From: Ypsolopha sequella
Lineage: Eukaryota; Arthropoda; Insecta; Lepidoptera; Ypsolophidae
Direction of reading: 5' to 3'
Assembly (NCBI GenBank): GCA_934047225.1
Contig: OW203991.1
Span: 4,278,001 to 4,342,000, forward strand
Length of the DNA: 64,000 bases
Made by a program: the position numbers and the translations under genes. Each line of letters opens with the position of its first letter. Position 1 is the first letter of the stretch. The notes beneath the pieces were generated by a model. It was not told where the DNA came from. It ran no database searches and saw only the letters and a program-made list of their open reading frames with translations. Positions 1 through 10,345 of this stretch are shown here, one piece after another.

Positions 1-117
1 CGGTTTTATAGAAACCTATCGGGTATTTGGCACATGTTTAAGAAAAGAGAAACGCTCTAAAATTGACGGAAGCAGTAAGTGCATAGTTCTGCATTGCATT
101 TGTATGTAAAGTTTGTT

Positions 118-257
118 CTAAGGGCAGCTGGGAAAACTCATCATACATCAATCTCGCCATACAATCATTATCGCTTGACGCAAATTGCTGCGTTTCGTGG
201 TACGGGGTCCAGTACAAAATGCGCAAAGGTCATTGACCGATTTTCCAGCTGCCCTAG
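118..257. mobile_element. Small MITE with 16-bp inverted ends
   Basis: The two ends read AGGGCAGCTGGGAAAA and, inverted, AGGGCAGCTGGAAAAT, enclosing about 110 bp with no reading frame. The shape fits a non-autonomous DNA transposon. I see no second copy and no clear target duplication. Confidence 0.4.
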
Positions 258-669
258 AAATAGACTTTAGAAGTCATCTAAATCATCCGGTAGTCGTTTA
301 ATAATCTAATAATCACAATTTGATAGTTTTCGTTGATTTGTGTAAGAATTGATTTCGCTTGTGTCATTGTACGTAACAACAATGTACTGTTTAAGTAGGA
401 AAGTACCCAAAACTAACTATTATGAAGTAGAGTTGGAAATTTTAGTAATAATTAGTAAAGTATTTTAAACAAACACTCCGGATACAATATTTATTGCTCT
501 GCAGAACTATGCCTATCATAGAAAAAAACTGGCCTTTGTAAAAAGTTGAGAGATGTCGGCCGTGGGGCACCCATTTGTAACGAAGTTCCCAATGTTTTCC
601 TTTTCTTTTTGTAACATTAGTGAGGTTTGTAAAGCATGCGTTTGAAATTTAATGCACATTTAGTCTTGG
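258..669. other. Unassigned AT-rich stretch
   Basis: No ORF, tandem array or inverted repeat could be supported here. The words 'aactatgcctat' and 'actggcctt' near 508-535 recur near 12,850-12,890, so part may be an old repeat. Confidence 0.4.
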
Positions 670-795
670 TCTTTATTCTTTATTCTTCATTGTACACACA
701 CACGGTAATATAAACATAAACAAAATAACAGTAAAAAGATGCACATTGGCGAGCTTATCTCTAAACAGAGATTTCTGACAGCAAAACCATCAATA
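670..795 (+). repeat. Dispersed repeat, copy 1 of 2 (TTTATTCTT... tail type)
   Basis: Begins with a TTTATTCTT run followed by 'attgtacaca' and ends in 'ggcgagcttatctctaaa' and 'agagatttct'. The same order of motifs recurs at 3,205-3,325. I associate this motif order with the 3' part of an insect retroelement, but that is memory rather than proof. Confidence 0.55.
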
Positions 796-2040
796 GGAAA
801 AAGTAACATAAACGGAGTAATCATACACGTGTACACAGAGAAGAAGAATATACAAAGAATTATACAAGTTTAATAACAAAATAAAAATTTATATCAATAC
901 TTACTATAAATACAATATATAAAATATTATAAATATACATAGTGTGTAATAAACTACATAAACATAAATATATATAATATCTATCTATTCAGATTGTGAG
1001 AGGTAGTGTTGTGTAATCTTGTACAAACAAAGTAAAAAAAATTGAAAACTATTTGTGTATACAATTTCAAACTCTTGCTTTTTAAACCTCACTTATACTG
1101 AACTATTGGCGTCAAATGCCACATACCAAAATGCTTTTCAATTTTAAATTTCTAAACAAGAAACACAAAGTTTAACCTTAAGTTTTTCCTGAACCAAAAT
1201 TTTCGGTTTACTGCACTGATGATTTGGACGGCGGCATAGTAACCGGCCAGTGATGTAACACGACAACGAAAGAGATAGAACGATCTTGTTTTTCTGTGAT
1301 CTACTCCCCGAAGTGCTATATCTAATGGCTTCCTGAATAAATCAGCTCCATTGGCTAGTTTCCTGCAAAATGATATAATACAAATTTACAAGTTATGACT
1401 TTTTGTGTACCATTGTGCAAGTTTCTTTAAATATATCATATCTTAGATATATAAATATATAAGGTATCTTTGTCATACCTAGAAAATCTTTGTATCTTTG
1501 TAAGTCATAAATCATAAATTTTTATTGCTGAATATGAGTATTTACAATGGTGTTAAAAATAAAAGGCACATACATATTCGACCTTGTCGGTATTGCAAAT
1601 AATTGGAACATGCATGACATTATTATCTATTTACAATTAAATCTAAATAATTTAAATGTCATTTAATATTAAATAAATACTCACTCAAACGTAAAAAATT
1701 AAATCTAGTATCAGTTACAATGTAATGCAAATAAAATAAAATAGTACATAATTAAATAATTTAACAATACAATTAATTCAATAGCTTTACCGTTAGCTTT
1801 TAACTCGTTACATACATTAACATTATATCCTTTTGATGTATCGTAGACTCCAGGACCAAGACAAACCAAACATGGTGTCATGGTACTGAATAATGTTAAA
1901 ATATTGTACTTGTAACTGCAAATAAATAAATAAAATAAATAAATAAAAATGTAGCAAGTACCCAGTTTTAAGTAGGAAGTAAATGAGGGAGATGTTTGCC
2001 ATTTATCCTGTCTGCGGGGCTATACTATAGTCTTTGCGGG
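796..2040. other. Unassigned AT-rich stretch
   Basis: Very AT-rich, with stops in every frame. A short (TAAA)n tract lies at 1,920-1,950. The slightly less AT-rich part at 1,200-1,320 has no ORF and no repeat partner that I found. Confidence 0.4.
1920..1950. repeat. (TAAA)n microsatellite
   Basis: About 30 bp of TAAA units with one interruption. Confidence 0.8.
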
Positions 2041-2384
2041 ATATCATCATATCGTTAAAGTTTCATTGGGTAACTCTTATTTTCTACCATTAGAGGCTAA
2101 TTTTGATAAGCCACGAATCCCCACCAGAATTTGTTGACTTTTAATGACAAGCAATAGAGCCTATGCCCCAAATGTCACGGTGGAATGAAATGTCACCGAT
2201 ATCATGGTATCCCTCATCATACAGGTGGTACCTTATCAGTTTTTTGACGTTTCGTTAAGTAGATCTTATTAGCTTGTATTAGAGGCACATTTTAATGAGC
2301 CCTCATGCTACCAAAATTTGGACGACTTCGCCCTTGACTTTTAATGACAGTCGATAAAGACCATTTTGATATAGTTCATGCTTT
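2041..2384. repeat. Diverged direct repeat of about 190-200 bp
   Basis: The words 'attagaggc', 'ttgacttttaatgaca' and 'aaatgtca' occur in the same order around 2,090-2,180 and again from about 2,280 onward, with the second series completed at 2,750 beyond an inserted MITE. This looks like an old tandem duplication of an unrecognised sequence. Confidence 0.5.
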
Positions 2385-2750
2385 AAGGGGCTCCACAATC
2401 AAAGTCAATGTAGACGGTAAAAATTTGAAAAAAAATATGGCGTGTTTTTTGTTTCAAGACTTTTAATAACACTTTATAAATAAATATACGTTCAATCTTC
2501 TTTTAATTATAAAAATTAAAAAAAGCATGGATTTCACAAAAAAAGTGATTCAGTTTCCATATTTCAAAACCGATTGAAACGAAACGAACACACGTAAATA
2601 CTTACTAGAAAAAAACATCTTTATTACATAAAGAAATTATAGTTAATATTCTAATGTAGCCGCTATTTCAAAATAACTGAAGTTAGTAGTGAAGTAGTCA
2701 CAAAAAAGCGTTAGAGCAGGACTGAATTTTAGCATTGTGCAGCCCCTTAA
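2385..2750 (+). mobile_element. TTAA-flanked MITE, family TTAA-3, copy 1
   Basis: TTAA at 2,385-2,388 and 2,747-2,750 brackets a 358-bp element. The ends read GGGGCTCCACAAT and, inverted, GGGGCTGCACAATGCTAAA. Two more copies lie head-to-head at 56.8-57.5 kb. Exact TTAA duplication is the hallmark of piggyBac-type transposition; there is no transposase ORF, so it would be mobilised in trans. The flanks resemble an uninterrupted sequence near 2,166-2,176, consistent with insertion at that target. Confidence 0.75.
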
Positions 2751-2884
2751 ATGTCATGGTATAACCCGAAACAAAAGACTTAGGGAATAGAAATGGCGAC
2801 CGGAGATATTCACCTCTTGCTTGGATAATACAATCTTTTTTCGCTTATAGAAATACAGATAGCATAAAAAACAATAGCAGCCAA

Positions 2885-3045
2885 TAAAGCCGATTCTGAA
2901 GGCTTTAATTTTAGTTTTAATGCTTTCGGAATTAAATTTTTTAAATTTATCTTTTTGTCCTAACAATTAAGGACTATTTTGCAATGAAGAAAATTTTGTT
3001 TTGACAGCACTAGAACCAAAATTTAAGCCTTCAGAATCTGCTTTA
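2885..3045. mobile_element. Foldback MITE with TAAAGCCGATTCTGAAGGC ends, copy 1
   Basis: The left end TAAAGCCGATTCTGAAGG and the right end CCTTCAGAATCTGCTTTA are inverted copies about 35 bp long. A second copy with the same organisation is at 18,314-18,478. TA at both borders suggests a Tc1/mariner-type target, which is an inference. Confidence 0.7.
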
Positions 3046-3204
3046 ATGTCTTCATTGTCAATAGCTCAAATTCCATACTGTGAAGTAAATAAGACACCGT
3101 GTGTGTTTGGTCTATGCTGACAGTACAGACCATAGATTTAGAATGTACAAGATAAACAATGTAGTAGAGAAAATTATACCAAAGAATTACTATAACATTA
3201 ACTA

Positions 3205-3325
3205 TTTTATTCTTTATTCTTTAATGTACACAGAAAAGCAGTTAAAACATATAATACATAAAAAGATATGTACACAGGCGAGCTTATCTCTAAAAAGAGA
3301 TTTCTTTCAGCGAACCTAAGCGGGA
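3205..3325 (+). repeat. Dispersed repeat, copy 2 of 2 (TTTATTCTT... tail type)
   Basis: Same motif order as 670-795: TTTATTCTT run, 'atgtacaca', then 'ggcgagcttatctctaaa' and 'agagatttct'. The two are similar but not identical, so they are old copies. Confidence 0.55.
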
Positions 3326-3419
3326 AAGGGAAATTTTATTAAATTTTACTTAATATTATAAGTAAAATTTTACTTAATATTTATTTTATTTTATTTTACT
3401 TGATATTTTGGACAATCCT

Positions 3420-4207
3420 GCATATAACTCACTAAATACAACAAAGAAAATCAATACGTTACAGCAAAAACTTTTTTTTAGGCCGATTTGAAATTGGCCA
3501 AAACGTGGTTCAATACATTCTAATGACGAAATCTTATTTACCTGTGTAATGTGTAATTATTTGGGTTATTTCTCCTTGTCACATCACAATTACTCACTGC
3601 ACAAGATAAACCAATCACTATTTATCAATTTAGTTACGTATTATTTAAATATTATTATAAAATCCGCAATCACACCCAAGCAAGCGGGACGCTATGGGCA
3701 CTTACACGAAAAAACATTGACACAGCGGTTCTTTGCTGTGCATCTCTTTCTCTCTTGCAAGGTGTTCATAAAGGTATGACATCTCTTTTACACGCTGTGG
3801 AGGTCTTTTAAGCGCAGCGAATCCTATGTCTATGGTACACACAAAGCGGGCAGACATTTTGAATCCCAAGGTCTTTTGACTCGGGTTATAAAATAAAACG
3901 TTAAAAAACTGTTTAGATACCGACTCTTATTATATTGGCATTGGATACCTGTCAAACGTAATTCCCATAAAATATCCTAAATTTGGCCATGCACCCCTTT
4001 TGAAACAACTTGGACAACTTCTAATTATAACGAAATGTTTTGAATGTTACAGAGAACACCTTAACATCACGTTTTTGAAGAAGAAAAAAGTTTATTTCTT
4101 CCCGGCTGATACTGTTTCTTCTCAACTTGAAACTTGTAAAGGTAAGCTAATTTTATTTTGTTTTTGGTACCCTGTTGGGTACAATCAACTACTTTTTGTA
4201 GTCTGTA
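3420..4207. other. Unassigned stretch
   Basis: Short frames are open here, but none has a recognisable domain or splice context. No repeat partner was seen inside the window. Confidence 0.35.
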
Positions 4208-4605
4208 GCTTAAGGGGGAACGAGTCGTATCCTCTACGAAACGCACAGCTTAAGATGGTTCTTCTTATTTATTTGATTTCAAATATTAAATAAACGTAAT
4301 TTATGGCATTTCGCGAACATAGTTTTGTGTCAGTAAGACTTTTCCAGCAAAATTTTGTTATTTTGTCCATTACGTTGTAAATGTATGGGTACACAAACTT
4401 AAAAGCGTGTTTTAAGTTTGTGTACCCATACATTTACAACGTGATGCATAAAATAATAAAATTTTGCCAAAAAAGCCCAACTGACACTAAACTATGTTCG
4501 CGAAATGCCATAAATTACGTTTATTTTATATCTGTAATTCAAAAATAAGAAGAACCATCTTAAGTTGTGCGTTTCGTAGAGGATACGACTCGTTTCCCCT
4601 TAAGC
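4208..4605. mobile_element. Near-perfect 398-bp palindrome (foldback element)
   Basis: The left arm starts GCTTAAGGGGGAACGAGTCG and the right arm ends with its complement. The arms run about 195 bp each and meet at a 5-base centre (GCGTG) at 4,405-4,409. Arm divergence is low. There is no ORF. Such long, almost loopless palindromes are typical of foldback MITEs and can extrude cruciforms or give long hairpin RNA. Confidence 0.8.
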
Positions 4606-4760
4606 ATAAAAACATCTCCGCATAGTTGCGTTTCAAACTACGTTAACATCGTGTGGAATCTGGGAAACGGCTCCATGCGGACAGTAGCGGAACTAACAGC
4701 TACGTATGGCAACCTAAGTTTAGTTTCAAACGCAACGATACGGAGATGTTTTCATGCTTA
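4600..4760. mobile_element. Second foldback element abutting the palindrome
   Basis: CATAAAAACATCTCCGCATA just after 4,604 is mirrored by TACGGAGATGTTTTCATGC at about 4,739-4,757, with 'gttgcgttt' on the inner side of both arms. It directly abuts the right end of the 398-bp palindrome, so one probably inserted next to or into the other. Confidence 0.6.
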
Positions 4761-4872
4761 GGCTAATGTAACTAACTATCTACTTGATACCTAATTACAT
4801 GTAACCTTATTACTTTAACAACCGTCAATCTGATTACATCTATTAGTCTTTTCTTAACTTAATCAAATAAAA

Positions 4873-4930
4873 ATACGGTCAAGTACGAGTAGGACTCGTG
4901 CTCTGAGGGTTCCATGTAAACCGTTCAAAG
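4873..4930 (+). repeat. Fragment of the GGTACGGAACCCT repeat family
   Basis: 'gtcaagtacgagtaggactcg' followed by 'ctgagggttcc' is a decayed version of the head of the repeat seen intact at 45,251-45,540. Confidence 0.5.
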
Positions 4931-5164
4931 CACAAATTTATTCACAGAGTGGTTGTAAATGACAAACGTAACTTGATACTTACGTTCTTTTACGCTTTAT
5001 GTATCTAAAGGGTCTAAGTAAGTTGGTAATAAATTTCTTATTGAATATTTTAATATCGGTAGTTTTCAGACTAAAACCAAAGTACATAAAAATGTATGGT
5101 ATGCATCCTTTATGAATGAATATTTTATATTGAGTAAATAAATATTGAATACTGACTTTTTTGT

Positions 5165-5460
5165 CTTTATAAAAGATAAGAATAACATAAAACAACGTAA
5201 AATAAAATTTTAGTGAGATATATTTATATGGTCGCTTGGTGCACAATATGGTCCAGGCTTAAACAAGCAACATTAAAAATTCTTTTAATATCTTGTAAAT
5301 AGGTTAGATGTAAATAGTTTTTATTTTTCATTTTTTTACCTATGCATTATATTTTTCTCTTTCTTCATTGTGACTGATGCCGGGCCCGAATGGCCCGAAA
5401 TATATCTCACTAAAATTTTATTTTACGTTGTTTTAATTTATTCTTATCATTTATATTGAG
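5165..5460. mobile_element. Inverted repeat with central CTGATGC-hairpin-GAAA motif
   Basis: About 60 bp at 5,168-5,226 is repeated inverted at 5,396-5,457 (shared core AACGTAAAATAAAATTTTAG). Immediately before the right arm, at 5,374-5,400, CTGATGC precedes a GGGCC/GGCCC hairpin and then GAAA. The same motif order recurs at other places in the window. Confidence 0.6.
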
Positions 5461-5639
5461 TAACAAACAAAAGTATAAAAGGAAAGCCACTCAAAGTAGT
5501 TAAGTAAAAGTAATCATGTAATCGTGATTGCAACTACATTTTGCATGTAATCATGTTTGCTAACTACAAAATGATGAAATAAGTAGATAATAAGTAAGAT
5601 GAAATAGTGCCATTTTTGAATATAAGTTGTACGCATAAT

Positions 5640-6013
5640 AGTAGTTTATGCTACAAGGGTGCAAAGGAATAAATTACGAGGACGATTTAAAACACGAGCG
5701 TAGCGAGTGTTTTAATCGTAACCGAGTAATTTATTGCTTTTACGCCCGTGTATCATACTACGTTTTTCAATGCATAGTGTGAGAAAACAAATATAATTTT
5801 GTAAACTTTAAATTGTAATTGGCTCAAAAGGACCCGTTAAACAGTGGAAAAAAAAAAGTATGATATTTATGGTACACAGGAAAGGCTGCAGGTTAGCTAA
5901 CCATTGTAATTAAATAATAAAAAAAAAAATAAAGCCCTAGGGCAAAATAATCGACTTTCTGTTCGGTTTTGATGCTTAAAAAGTGGGCCTTTACGAGCAC
6001 ATGCATTGAAAAA
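5640..6013 (-). mobile_element. Non-autonomous element, family 'CACGGGCG', copy 1
   Basis: Reverse-orientation copy of the family at 24.8, 25.8, 27.1 and 48.3 kb. Read on the minus strand it runs TTTTCAATGCATGTGCTCG, then GCCCTAGGGC, then 'tgcattgaaaaacgtagtat', and ends in a palindrome whose centre is CACTCGCTACGCTCGTG. The short ORF that crosses it is part of the repeat and is not a gene. Confidence 0.75.
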
Positions 6014-6221
6014 GTTTTTAAATTTATTGACAATCCAAGCATCATCCCTGTTGTAAACTCTTATGACACCATCTTCTATGAGGTTTTTTTTCAACCGAAT
6101 GGTGTTTTCCTTGAATTTCCTACTGCTCCTAAGTGGCTTGATTGATCTAATTCATTTATATTTTGATTTTCAGGTAAACTTAATAGCCATAAACCGAACA
6201 TGGGATATTTCAATCGAACAT

Positions 6222-6397
6222 TCGCGTCCATAAAAAAAGTATTGTTTTCTCTTATTTTGCGCTATCGGAGATGCTGCGATCGTCGTAACAGTCACTACAC
6301 ATTGCGCGCTGATATGAACGTTATTTCAATGTAGTTTGAGTCGATATTTGTAAGGACACACATCGAGCTGCTAATTGAGCTTTCTGAAGCCCCTTAA
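6222..6397 (+). mobile_element. Fragment of TTAA-flanked family, GAAGCCCCTTAA end
   Basis: 'attttgcgctatcgg', 'gtcgtaacag' and 'atgaacgttatttcaatg' match the interior of the TTAA-2 element at 33,233-33,720, but the right end is GAAGCCCC next to TTAA rather than CATACGCC. Left end missing. Confidence 0.55.
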
Positions 6398-6775
6398 CTT
6401 CTGGATATATTGTTTTAGCGATAACGATAGCTCAACTGATTAACTAAGATTTTTTATATTATTTTTGTTTCAGACTGAATTCGATTGGGACAAATTGCGA
6501 GAACCAGCTGTGCAGTATATATTAATCAATAAAAATCTTCTATTTTATTTCGGCGAAATAAAATAAATAATATATCTGTATTGCTTATATTTTTAGTTTT
6601 ATCCTCTATGGGCATGAGTTTGCTATTGTGTAATAATTTAAACATTATATAGGTATTTGAAGCACTGCTGTTTCCTATCAGAATGCGTAAAGTGATATTT
6701 CCCAATTTTGTGAAATTATGAAATTGTCCTCCGAATAAACATATATTATTTGAATGAGTTAAATGATTTTTATTT
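6398..6775. other. Unassigned AT-rich stretch
   Basis: Contains 'aaataaaataaataatatat' low-complexity sequence and 'ttttgtgaaattatg', which recurs in the TTAA-2 copy near 16,295. Probably decayed repeat. Confidence 0.35.
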
Positions 6776-6948
6776 AATAATTTTCATACAAAATTATTAT
6801 AAAAGAACGGTTTCACACTATTATTTATTGTTGACTATTTGCCAACTGTTTCACCGAAACAATGTTGACATTATCAAGGCTAGTGTAGTTACGAAGACGA
6901 GGCGGCGCTGCGTTCACCGTCGTCGTCAAACGACCATACTTGTAATAT
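6776..6948 (+). repeat. Decayed half of the TCAACAAC/GTTGTTGA palindrome family
   Basis: 'tgttgactatttgccaact', 'tttcaccgaaacaat' and 'attatcaaggc' match the left arm and loop of the palindrome at 30,603-30,850; the right arm is lost. The short ORF across it has no independent support. Confidence 0.55.
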
Positions 6949-7560
6949 TTTAATAGTATTATTATTTCAATAATTTTGATTTTAATATTTAGGGGTCTTG
7001 TAATTCTATTCTTTGCAGTTTCGTTCCCAATGTAATCTTATCATCAGCTAATTATGTTCTAATGTGAAAGTTAGATAGATCCATTGTTGTCGGGGTTCAA
7101 ATTGTAGCAAGCTTATGTTTTGGAATGGAAACCAAAGGAACAGACCATGTTTTATTCGGCCATGGATAGATCGAAGTTTGAATTAAGGTTGAATCGGTTG
7201 CGCTAAATATGCTTTCGCGTTTGGATAATTTAGAAAATTAAATCTAAATATTTTTACAAATAAAATTTGTGTAAGTAGTTAACAAGCTGAACTATTACAA
7301 TTTTTCAGATTTGACACAAGTATCGCAATCTTCGAGAAAAACAATCGGAAAATCACTAAAATCACGAAAAACGTAATTTGACGTTGCAACTAGAAAAAAA
7401 TAATATTTTTCTTGGAAAAATACCATTATAATCTAGGTACGAAACCCGGACAAGTTGAGCCTATGGAATTCAACCCTTGACCTACGCATTAGCAAGATAA
7501 AATAGAATAGAATGGAAAAATATTTATTGGTGTCGCACAACTAATATACCTACAACGTAA
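6949..7560. other. Unassigned stretch before minisatellite
   Basis: No domain, splice signal pair or repeat partner recognised. 'agaatagaatggaaaaatat' at about 7,503-7,523 is A-rich and may be a retroposon tail. Confidence 0.35.
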
Positions 7561-7868
7561 GTATGTAGGTTTTCCAAAGCAGGGTTTGAAATGGTCACTA
7601 GCAGTAAGTAGGCTTTCCAACGCAGGTTGAAATGGTCACTAGGAGTAAGTAGGCTTTCCGATGCAGGTTGAAATGGTCACTAGCAGTAAGTAGGCTTTCC
7701 GATGCAGGTTGAAATGGTCACTAGGAGTAAGTAGGCTTTCCGATGCAGGTTGAAATGGTCACTAGCAGTAAGTAGGCTTTCCGATGCAGGTTGAAATGGT
7801 CACTAGCAGTAAGTAGGCTTTCCGATGCAGGTTGAAATGGTCACTAGCAGTAAGTAGGCTTTCCGATC
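7561..7868. repeat. 41-bp minisatellite, about 7.5 units
   Basis: GTAGGCTTTCC recurs at exact 41-bp spacing (the GGCTTTCC word at 7,611, 7,652, 7,693, 7,734, 7,775, 7,816 and 7,857), after one longer first unit at about 7,565. Each unit has 'ggttgaaatggtcacta' followed by GCAG or GGAG. Units are nearly identical, so expansion was recent. Confidence 0.95.
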
Positions 7869-8094
7869 CATCGGGACCAAGAAACCGAATGGTTTTATTA
7901 CTATTTCCAGACGTGGCGTCAAAATAATAATCACACTTTGTGACTACTCTATCCAACAATGAAAAACGGTTGCATCGTTGCCGTCAGAAAAACGGTTGCA
8001 AAAAGTAGTGCGTTGCAAGAACGTCCACTCCTAACACAGACCGCGGCGGTCAGGAGGACTCTGAATGTTTCTGAGAACTCAGATAGCGCTCTGA

Positions 8095-8390
8095 TAGAAC
8101 AGGGGATCTAAAAAGGCCGACATGGGTGAATCATAAAATGATTTGAAAGTAGGATGGAGTCAGAGCTTTTTCACACGAGCGAAAAAGACGGCATTAGAAC
8201 AGAATCATAATGTGATTCATGCAAAACGGCCTTTCTAGAGGACCAGGGGACCTTAAAAGGCCAACTTGGGTGAATCGTGAAATGATTTGAAGGTAGGACA
8301 AAGTCAGAGTTTCTTCATGCGTGCAAAAAACATTAAAACAGAATCATAACATGATTCATCCAAAGCGGCCTTATTAGAGGACCAGGCGAC
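8095..8390. repeat. Two tandem units of about 144 bp
   Basis: AGGGGATCT at 8,101 and AGGGGACCT at 8,245 start two similar units, each with 'gggtgaatc', 'aaatgatttgaa', 'cagaatcataa' and 'gattcat'. A third start (AGGCGACAT) follows at 8,384. Confidence 0.75.
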
Positions 8391-8451
8391 ATGAAAACTT
8401 TTCGTTTCATATTTTAACTCCGTGCTGTAGTGTAGGACAAAATTACTCAAA

Positions 8452-8669
8452 CTATGATAGAAATAAATTTCTATGTTTGAACACTTGGCGATCTATCCAT
8501 CGCAAGGAGATATAAATTAATATTATGTCATTGCAGTATAGAAACGCAGAAACAAAAGTAAATCTGGATGTCACTAGCTCTGAACCGGGATTCGAACCCG
8601 GGATCTCTCGTTTACCGGGCGATTGCTCTACCAATCTACCAACGTCCTCTAGGCGCCAAGTGGCAAATT
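8452..8669 (-). mobile_element. tRNA-headed SINE, copy 1 (minus), near full length
   Basis: On the minus strand a tRNA-like head has an A-box-like segment (TGGTAGATTGGTAGAGC) and a B box (GGGTTCGAATCCC). Next come 'agatttacttt', 'tttctgcgtttctatactg' and 'atttatatctccttgcgatg', then a tail 'ctatgtttgaacac' seen in reverse. It matches the copy at 58,584-58,765. The head is a pol III promoter remnant rather than a tRNA gene, as it continues directly into the SINE body. Confidence 0.75.
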
Positions 8670-8732
8670 TTTAAGCAATCGCCCGGGATTGCTCTACCAA
8701 TCTACCAACGTCATCTAGGCGCCAAGTGGCTC
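8670..8732 (-). repeat. Duplicated SINE head
   Basis: 'gattgctctaccaatctacc' and 'aggcgccaagtggc' occur at 8,620-8,665 and again at 8,689-8,730. This is a tandem duplication of the tRNA-like head with the B box lost from the second copy. Confidence 0.75.
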
Positions 8733-8764
8733 ACTGTAAAGTGGGTATCTATAAATATCATTGC

Positions 8765-8975
8765 AACCCCCCTATTCTGTATCTTAAGTTGCCAACTGCA
8801 CAGGGTGCCTATCGTCAAAAACATAGATAAAAACTAAACTTTCAAAATTGCTTTTAGTGGGTATTGAACTATTTACGTACTGTGTCGTCACTTCAAGTGC
8901 TAACATGCCCTTAGACAATCGGAATCCGATAGTATATCTATGTTTTTGATGATAGGCACCCAGTCTATGCCCGCA
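8765..8975. mobile_element. Foldback MITE 'GATGATAGGCACC', copy 1
   Basis: Begins CCCCCCTATTCTGTATCTTA, contains 'ttgccaactg', 'catagata', and 'ttcaagtgctaacatg', and ends with 'gatgataggcacccagt'. Family members lie at 9.2, 15.6, 24.2 and 31.2 kb. Most copies are imperfect palindromes around the 'cacttgaagtg' centre. Confidence 0.7.
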
Positions 8976-9043
8976 GTATGGGAGAGCACATCGGTAAATT
9001 CACGAGTTGTGTTGAGACCTGATGCCTTATTGTCTAACTTCAA

Positions 9044-9145
9044 CATCAATCGCTATTGCTTTCAAAAGAACGCGTGATTGGCTAGCAGTGATGAGTCACG
9101 TCATTTCTAGCCAATCACGTTACCTTTAAAGCAAAGCGATAGACG
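9044..9145. mobile_element. Small foldback MITE
   Basis: Left arm ends ACGCGTGATTGGCTAG and right arm begins CTAGCCAATCACGTTACC, around a 20-base spacer holding 'gatgagtcacgtca'. The outer parts ATCGCTATTGCTTT and AAAGCAAAGCGAT also pair. Confidence 0.65.
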
Positions 9146-9180
9146 ATTTCATGACTATTTCCTTACACAATCGCACCTCT

Positions 9181-9409
9181 GCGGGCCTATTATGTATCTC
9201 TAGTTGCCAACTGGACTAGGTGCATATCATAAAAAACATAGATATACTATTGAATTCCGATTATCTAAGGATATGTTCGCACTTGAAGTGTGGACACAGT
9301 TCGTAAATAGCTCAATACCCACTAAATTTTGAAAATTCAGTTTTTATCTATGTTTTTGATGATAAGCACCCAGTCCATTTGGCAATTAAAGATACAGAAT
9401 AGGGGGGCT
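9181..9409. mobile_element. Foldback MITE 'GATGATAGGCACC', copy 2
   Basis: 'gggcctattatgtatctcta' at the left and 'aagatacagaataggggggc' at the right are inverted ends. 'aaaacatagatatacta' and 'tctatgtttttgatgat' pair inside. No ORF. Confidence 0.75.
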
Positions 9410-9656
9410 GGGCCTGCAGTCTCGACAAAGATAGCGATCGCTCTCCTACCGATTTCGGTCGATTCGATTTTTAGTTATTCAAATCAAATTTTCAAGCTTT
9501 TCTATAATATGTACCGTCAAGTTATCGACTGAAATCGGAAGCGAATTCGATACGTTTCCGATTTCAGTCGATAGTTTTGATGGTAGACACTAAAAATAAT
9601 CGATTTTCCGAAATCATTAGGATAGCGATCGCTATCTATGTCGAGACTGCAGGGCC
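9410..9656. mobile_element. Foldback element TGCAGTCTCGAC with GGGCC target duplication
   Basis: The element at 9,415-9,651 has the inverted ends TGCAGTCTCGACAAAGATAG and, inverted from the right, TGCAGTCTCGACATAGATAG. GGGCC flanks both sides (9,410-9,414 and 9,652-9,656), giving a 5-bp target duplication. 'agcgatcgct' and a GATTTCGG motif are repeated in both arms. It lies between a MITE and a SINE. Confidence 0.75.
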
Positions 9657-9790
9657 TGTATAGCTCAGTTGGTAGAGCAATCACCCAGTAAGCGAGAGGT
9701 CCTGTGTTCGAATCCCGGTTCAGAGCTCCTCACGTCCAGATTTACTTTTCTTTCTGCCTTCCTATGCTGCAATGACTCGTCTAAAGGACT
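9657..9790 (+). mobile_element. tRNA-headed SINE, copy 2 (plus), truncated
   Basis: TAGCTCAGTTGGTAGAGC is a textbook pol III A box and GTTCGAATCCC a B box, 40 bases apart. The body 'agctcctcacgtccagattt' and 'acttttctttctgc' matches the other copies, then similarity fades. The cloverleaf-like head does not end at a CCA-ready acceptor, so this is a SINE and not a tRNA gene. Confidence 0.75.
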
Positions 9791-10345
9791 ATGAGGAGTC
9801 GCCCGTCTTGTTCTCGAACGCATCAACATAAGATTACTTTTATTATTTAAAAAAAATAACTGTGCGTGCGAGACCCGGCGCAATATCAGTTATGGCGAGT
9901 CTTCAGATAGGCGACTATGAACACCGCGTATCGTTGTGATTCCTTCACTTTACAGCGTAAATGTTTGGAAACTTACTGAAGGATTTCCAAACAAACATTT
10001 AACTTCCTCTACATTTTTTATCAATTGGCAACATATTTGAGGAATTCTACTCCCTTTTAACGGAATTCTTTGTCTCTTCCGTCCATTGTCTCCGCAAAGA
10101 CCGGTTGGTGCCAGTCTATACAAAGTTAAACGTAAACAAATATAGCACGTGCTATTTACAAACAGAGACGGGTTATTGACGATAAGAAATATCAACAAGA
10201 CTTAGAATTTAAGTTACTTGATGCAATTGTTATGTTGACAAGCATACAATGTACAATTACCAATAGGTAAATATGTTCTATGTTCTATGCATAACTCTGA
10301 TTTCTTAAGTTTTACAAAATATCTAGGAGTTAAAAGTGAGTCAAT
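9791..10345. other. Unassigned stretch
   Basis: A minus-strand frame at 9,950-10,198 is open, but has no recognisable domain and no splice context. No repeat partner seen in the window. Confidence 0.35.

Noticed and set aside
8580..9730. tRNA genes at 8.6 and 9.7 kb
   Set aside because: A and B boxes are present, but the heads run into a shared SINE body and lack a proper acceptor stem.
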